A DNA stretch of 6,667 bases from Planctomycetaceae bacterium (GTDB taxonomy: Bacteria; Planctomycetota; Planctomycetia; Planctomycetales; Planctomycetaceae), in NCBI GenBank assembly GCA_947463775.1, contig CANHVD010000330.1, positions 1 to 6,667 of the forward strand, given 5' to 3'. Under the pieces are notes generated by a model that worked only from the letters and a program-made list of their open reading frames with translations, ran no database searches and was not told the DNA's origin. Made by a program: the position numbers and the translations under genes. The stretch's first letter is position 1, and the number at the start of each line of letters is the position of its first letter. Of the stretch, positions 6,022-6,667 are shown piece after piece.

Positions 6022-6667
6022 TTCCGTGGAGCTTCTCCTGGAATAATCTCCGGCTGCGTCCACTGAGAACACTATTGACGGTCCTCAGCATTGCCGGTGG
6101 AGTCGCCTCTGTCGTCGCAGTGTTGCAGGCGATCGCAGCGACACGCGTGCAGTTGGATGCGATGCAGGAAATGCTCGGTGAGCGCGAGTCTCTGGAGATC
6201 GTGGCCAACGATAAGTCCGCTTTTCCACTCAATGAGCTGCCGGAACTGAGTCAGTTTACTGGCGTACAGAAAACGATCCCGATTTTTCGAGTCTTCACCA
6301 AGATTCTCCTGGGAAACGAAGAAGCACGTGGCATCGCCCTCGGTGCGAATCTTGAAGACTATCTGGGAGGCAAAGAGTTTACGCTGGTCTCTGGACAGCT
6401 TCCGAAGACAGCGAACGAAGTGTGCCTCGAGGAAAGCGTTGCGGAACATCTACACGCGAAAGTGGGCGATGAAATCAGGATCGGCGCTCGTGGACTTCCC
6501 TGGCTGCTCACCAAGCAGATTACCGGAATCCTGAAGTTTGAAAAGATGGCCGCTGTGGAAGAGACGGCTTCGGTCTTCATGCCCATGGCCGATGCGGCGA
6601 GGCTCGGTAAGGCTGCTGGGAAAGCGACTTCGCTGCAGGTTCTGTTGAAGCCGGAGACTGATGCTGA
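6018..6667 (+). CDS. FtsX/MacB-like ABC transporter permease, N-terminal part
   Basis: Partial gene running off the window; 216 codons are visible. It starts MIPWSFSWNNLRLRPLRTLL, a typical permease opening: a short cytoplasmic segment with the common NLRxxPLRT pattern. One transmembrane helix follows (about 19-41, LLTVLSIAGGVASVVAVLQA). After it comes a long extracytoplasmic region of the MacB periplasmic core type, including LEIVANDKSAFPLNELPEL, VSGQLPKTANEVCLEESVAE and VGDEIRIG. In this family, three more transmembrane helices (the FtsX domain) are expected downstream, outside this window. It overlaps the ATPase gene by four bases and would form the membrane part of the same transporter. 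The visible frame has no interruption. It could be a LolC/E-like or MacB-like permease; the two cannot be separated from this fragment. Confidence 0.88.
   Translation, partial: MIPWSFSWNNLRLRPLRTLLTVLSIAGGVASVVAVLQAIAATRVQLDAMQEMLGERESLEIVANDKSAFPLNELPELSQFTGVQKTIPIFRVFTKILLGNEEARGIALGANLEDYLGGKEFTLVSGQLPKTANEVCLEESVAEHLHAKVGDEIRIGARGLPWLLTKQITGILKFEKMAAVEETASVFMPMADAARLGKAAGKATSLQVLLKPETDA

Overview
The window looks like a piece of a Planctomycetes (Planctomycetota) chromosome, moderately GC-rich by eye. The main reason is a tandem pair that is a hallmark of this phylum: a large secreted protein with PSCyt1 (planctomycete cytochrome C), PSCyt2 (DUF1549) and PSD1 (DUF1553) domains, followed 20 bp later by a twin-arginine DUF1501 protein of the alkaline phosphatase/sulfatase fold. 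Ribosome binding sites are weak or absent at several starts. All convincing genes are on the + strand. No RNA gene, insertion sequence, CRISPR array or phage gene was seen.

Layout. Positions 1-216 are mostly uninterpreted and may hold the 3' end of an upstream gene in one frame. A small lipoprotein gene (217-639) encodes a Pro-rich linker and a pseudopilin-like C-terminal module. A spacer of about 270 bp (640-910) contains several inverted repeats and an unexplained open frame. The PSCyt1-PSCyt2-PSD1 gene (911-3562) and the DUF1501 gene (3583-5040) probably form one operon. A second spacer (5041-5283) holds short inverted repeats, a motif shared with the first spacer and a 24-codon ORF. Then come an ABC ATPase of the LolD/MacB type (5284-6021) and the 5' part of its FtsX/MacB-like permease (6018 to window end), coupled by an ATGA overlap.

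How the genes may work together. The PSCyt protein and the DUF1501 protein are both predicted to be exported and are encoded back to back, so they probably act in one extracytoplasmic process. The substrate of this abundant planctomycete pair is not established as far as I know. The ABC ATPase and permease form a separate module, probably moving a lipoprotein, peptide or hydrophobic compound across or out of the inner membrane. The lipoprotein gene is a neighbour without a demonstrated link.

Nothing here is clearly a new defence or mobile system. The points most worth a second look are the domain architecture of the PSCyt protein (a probable missing spacer and an inserted beta-rich module) and the two structured spacers with shared motifs.
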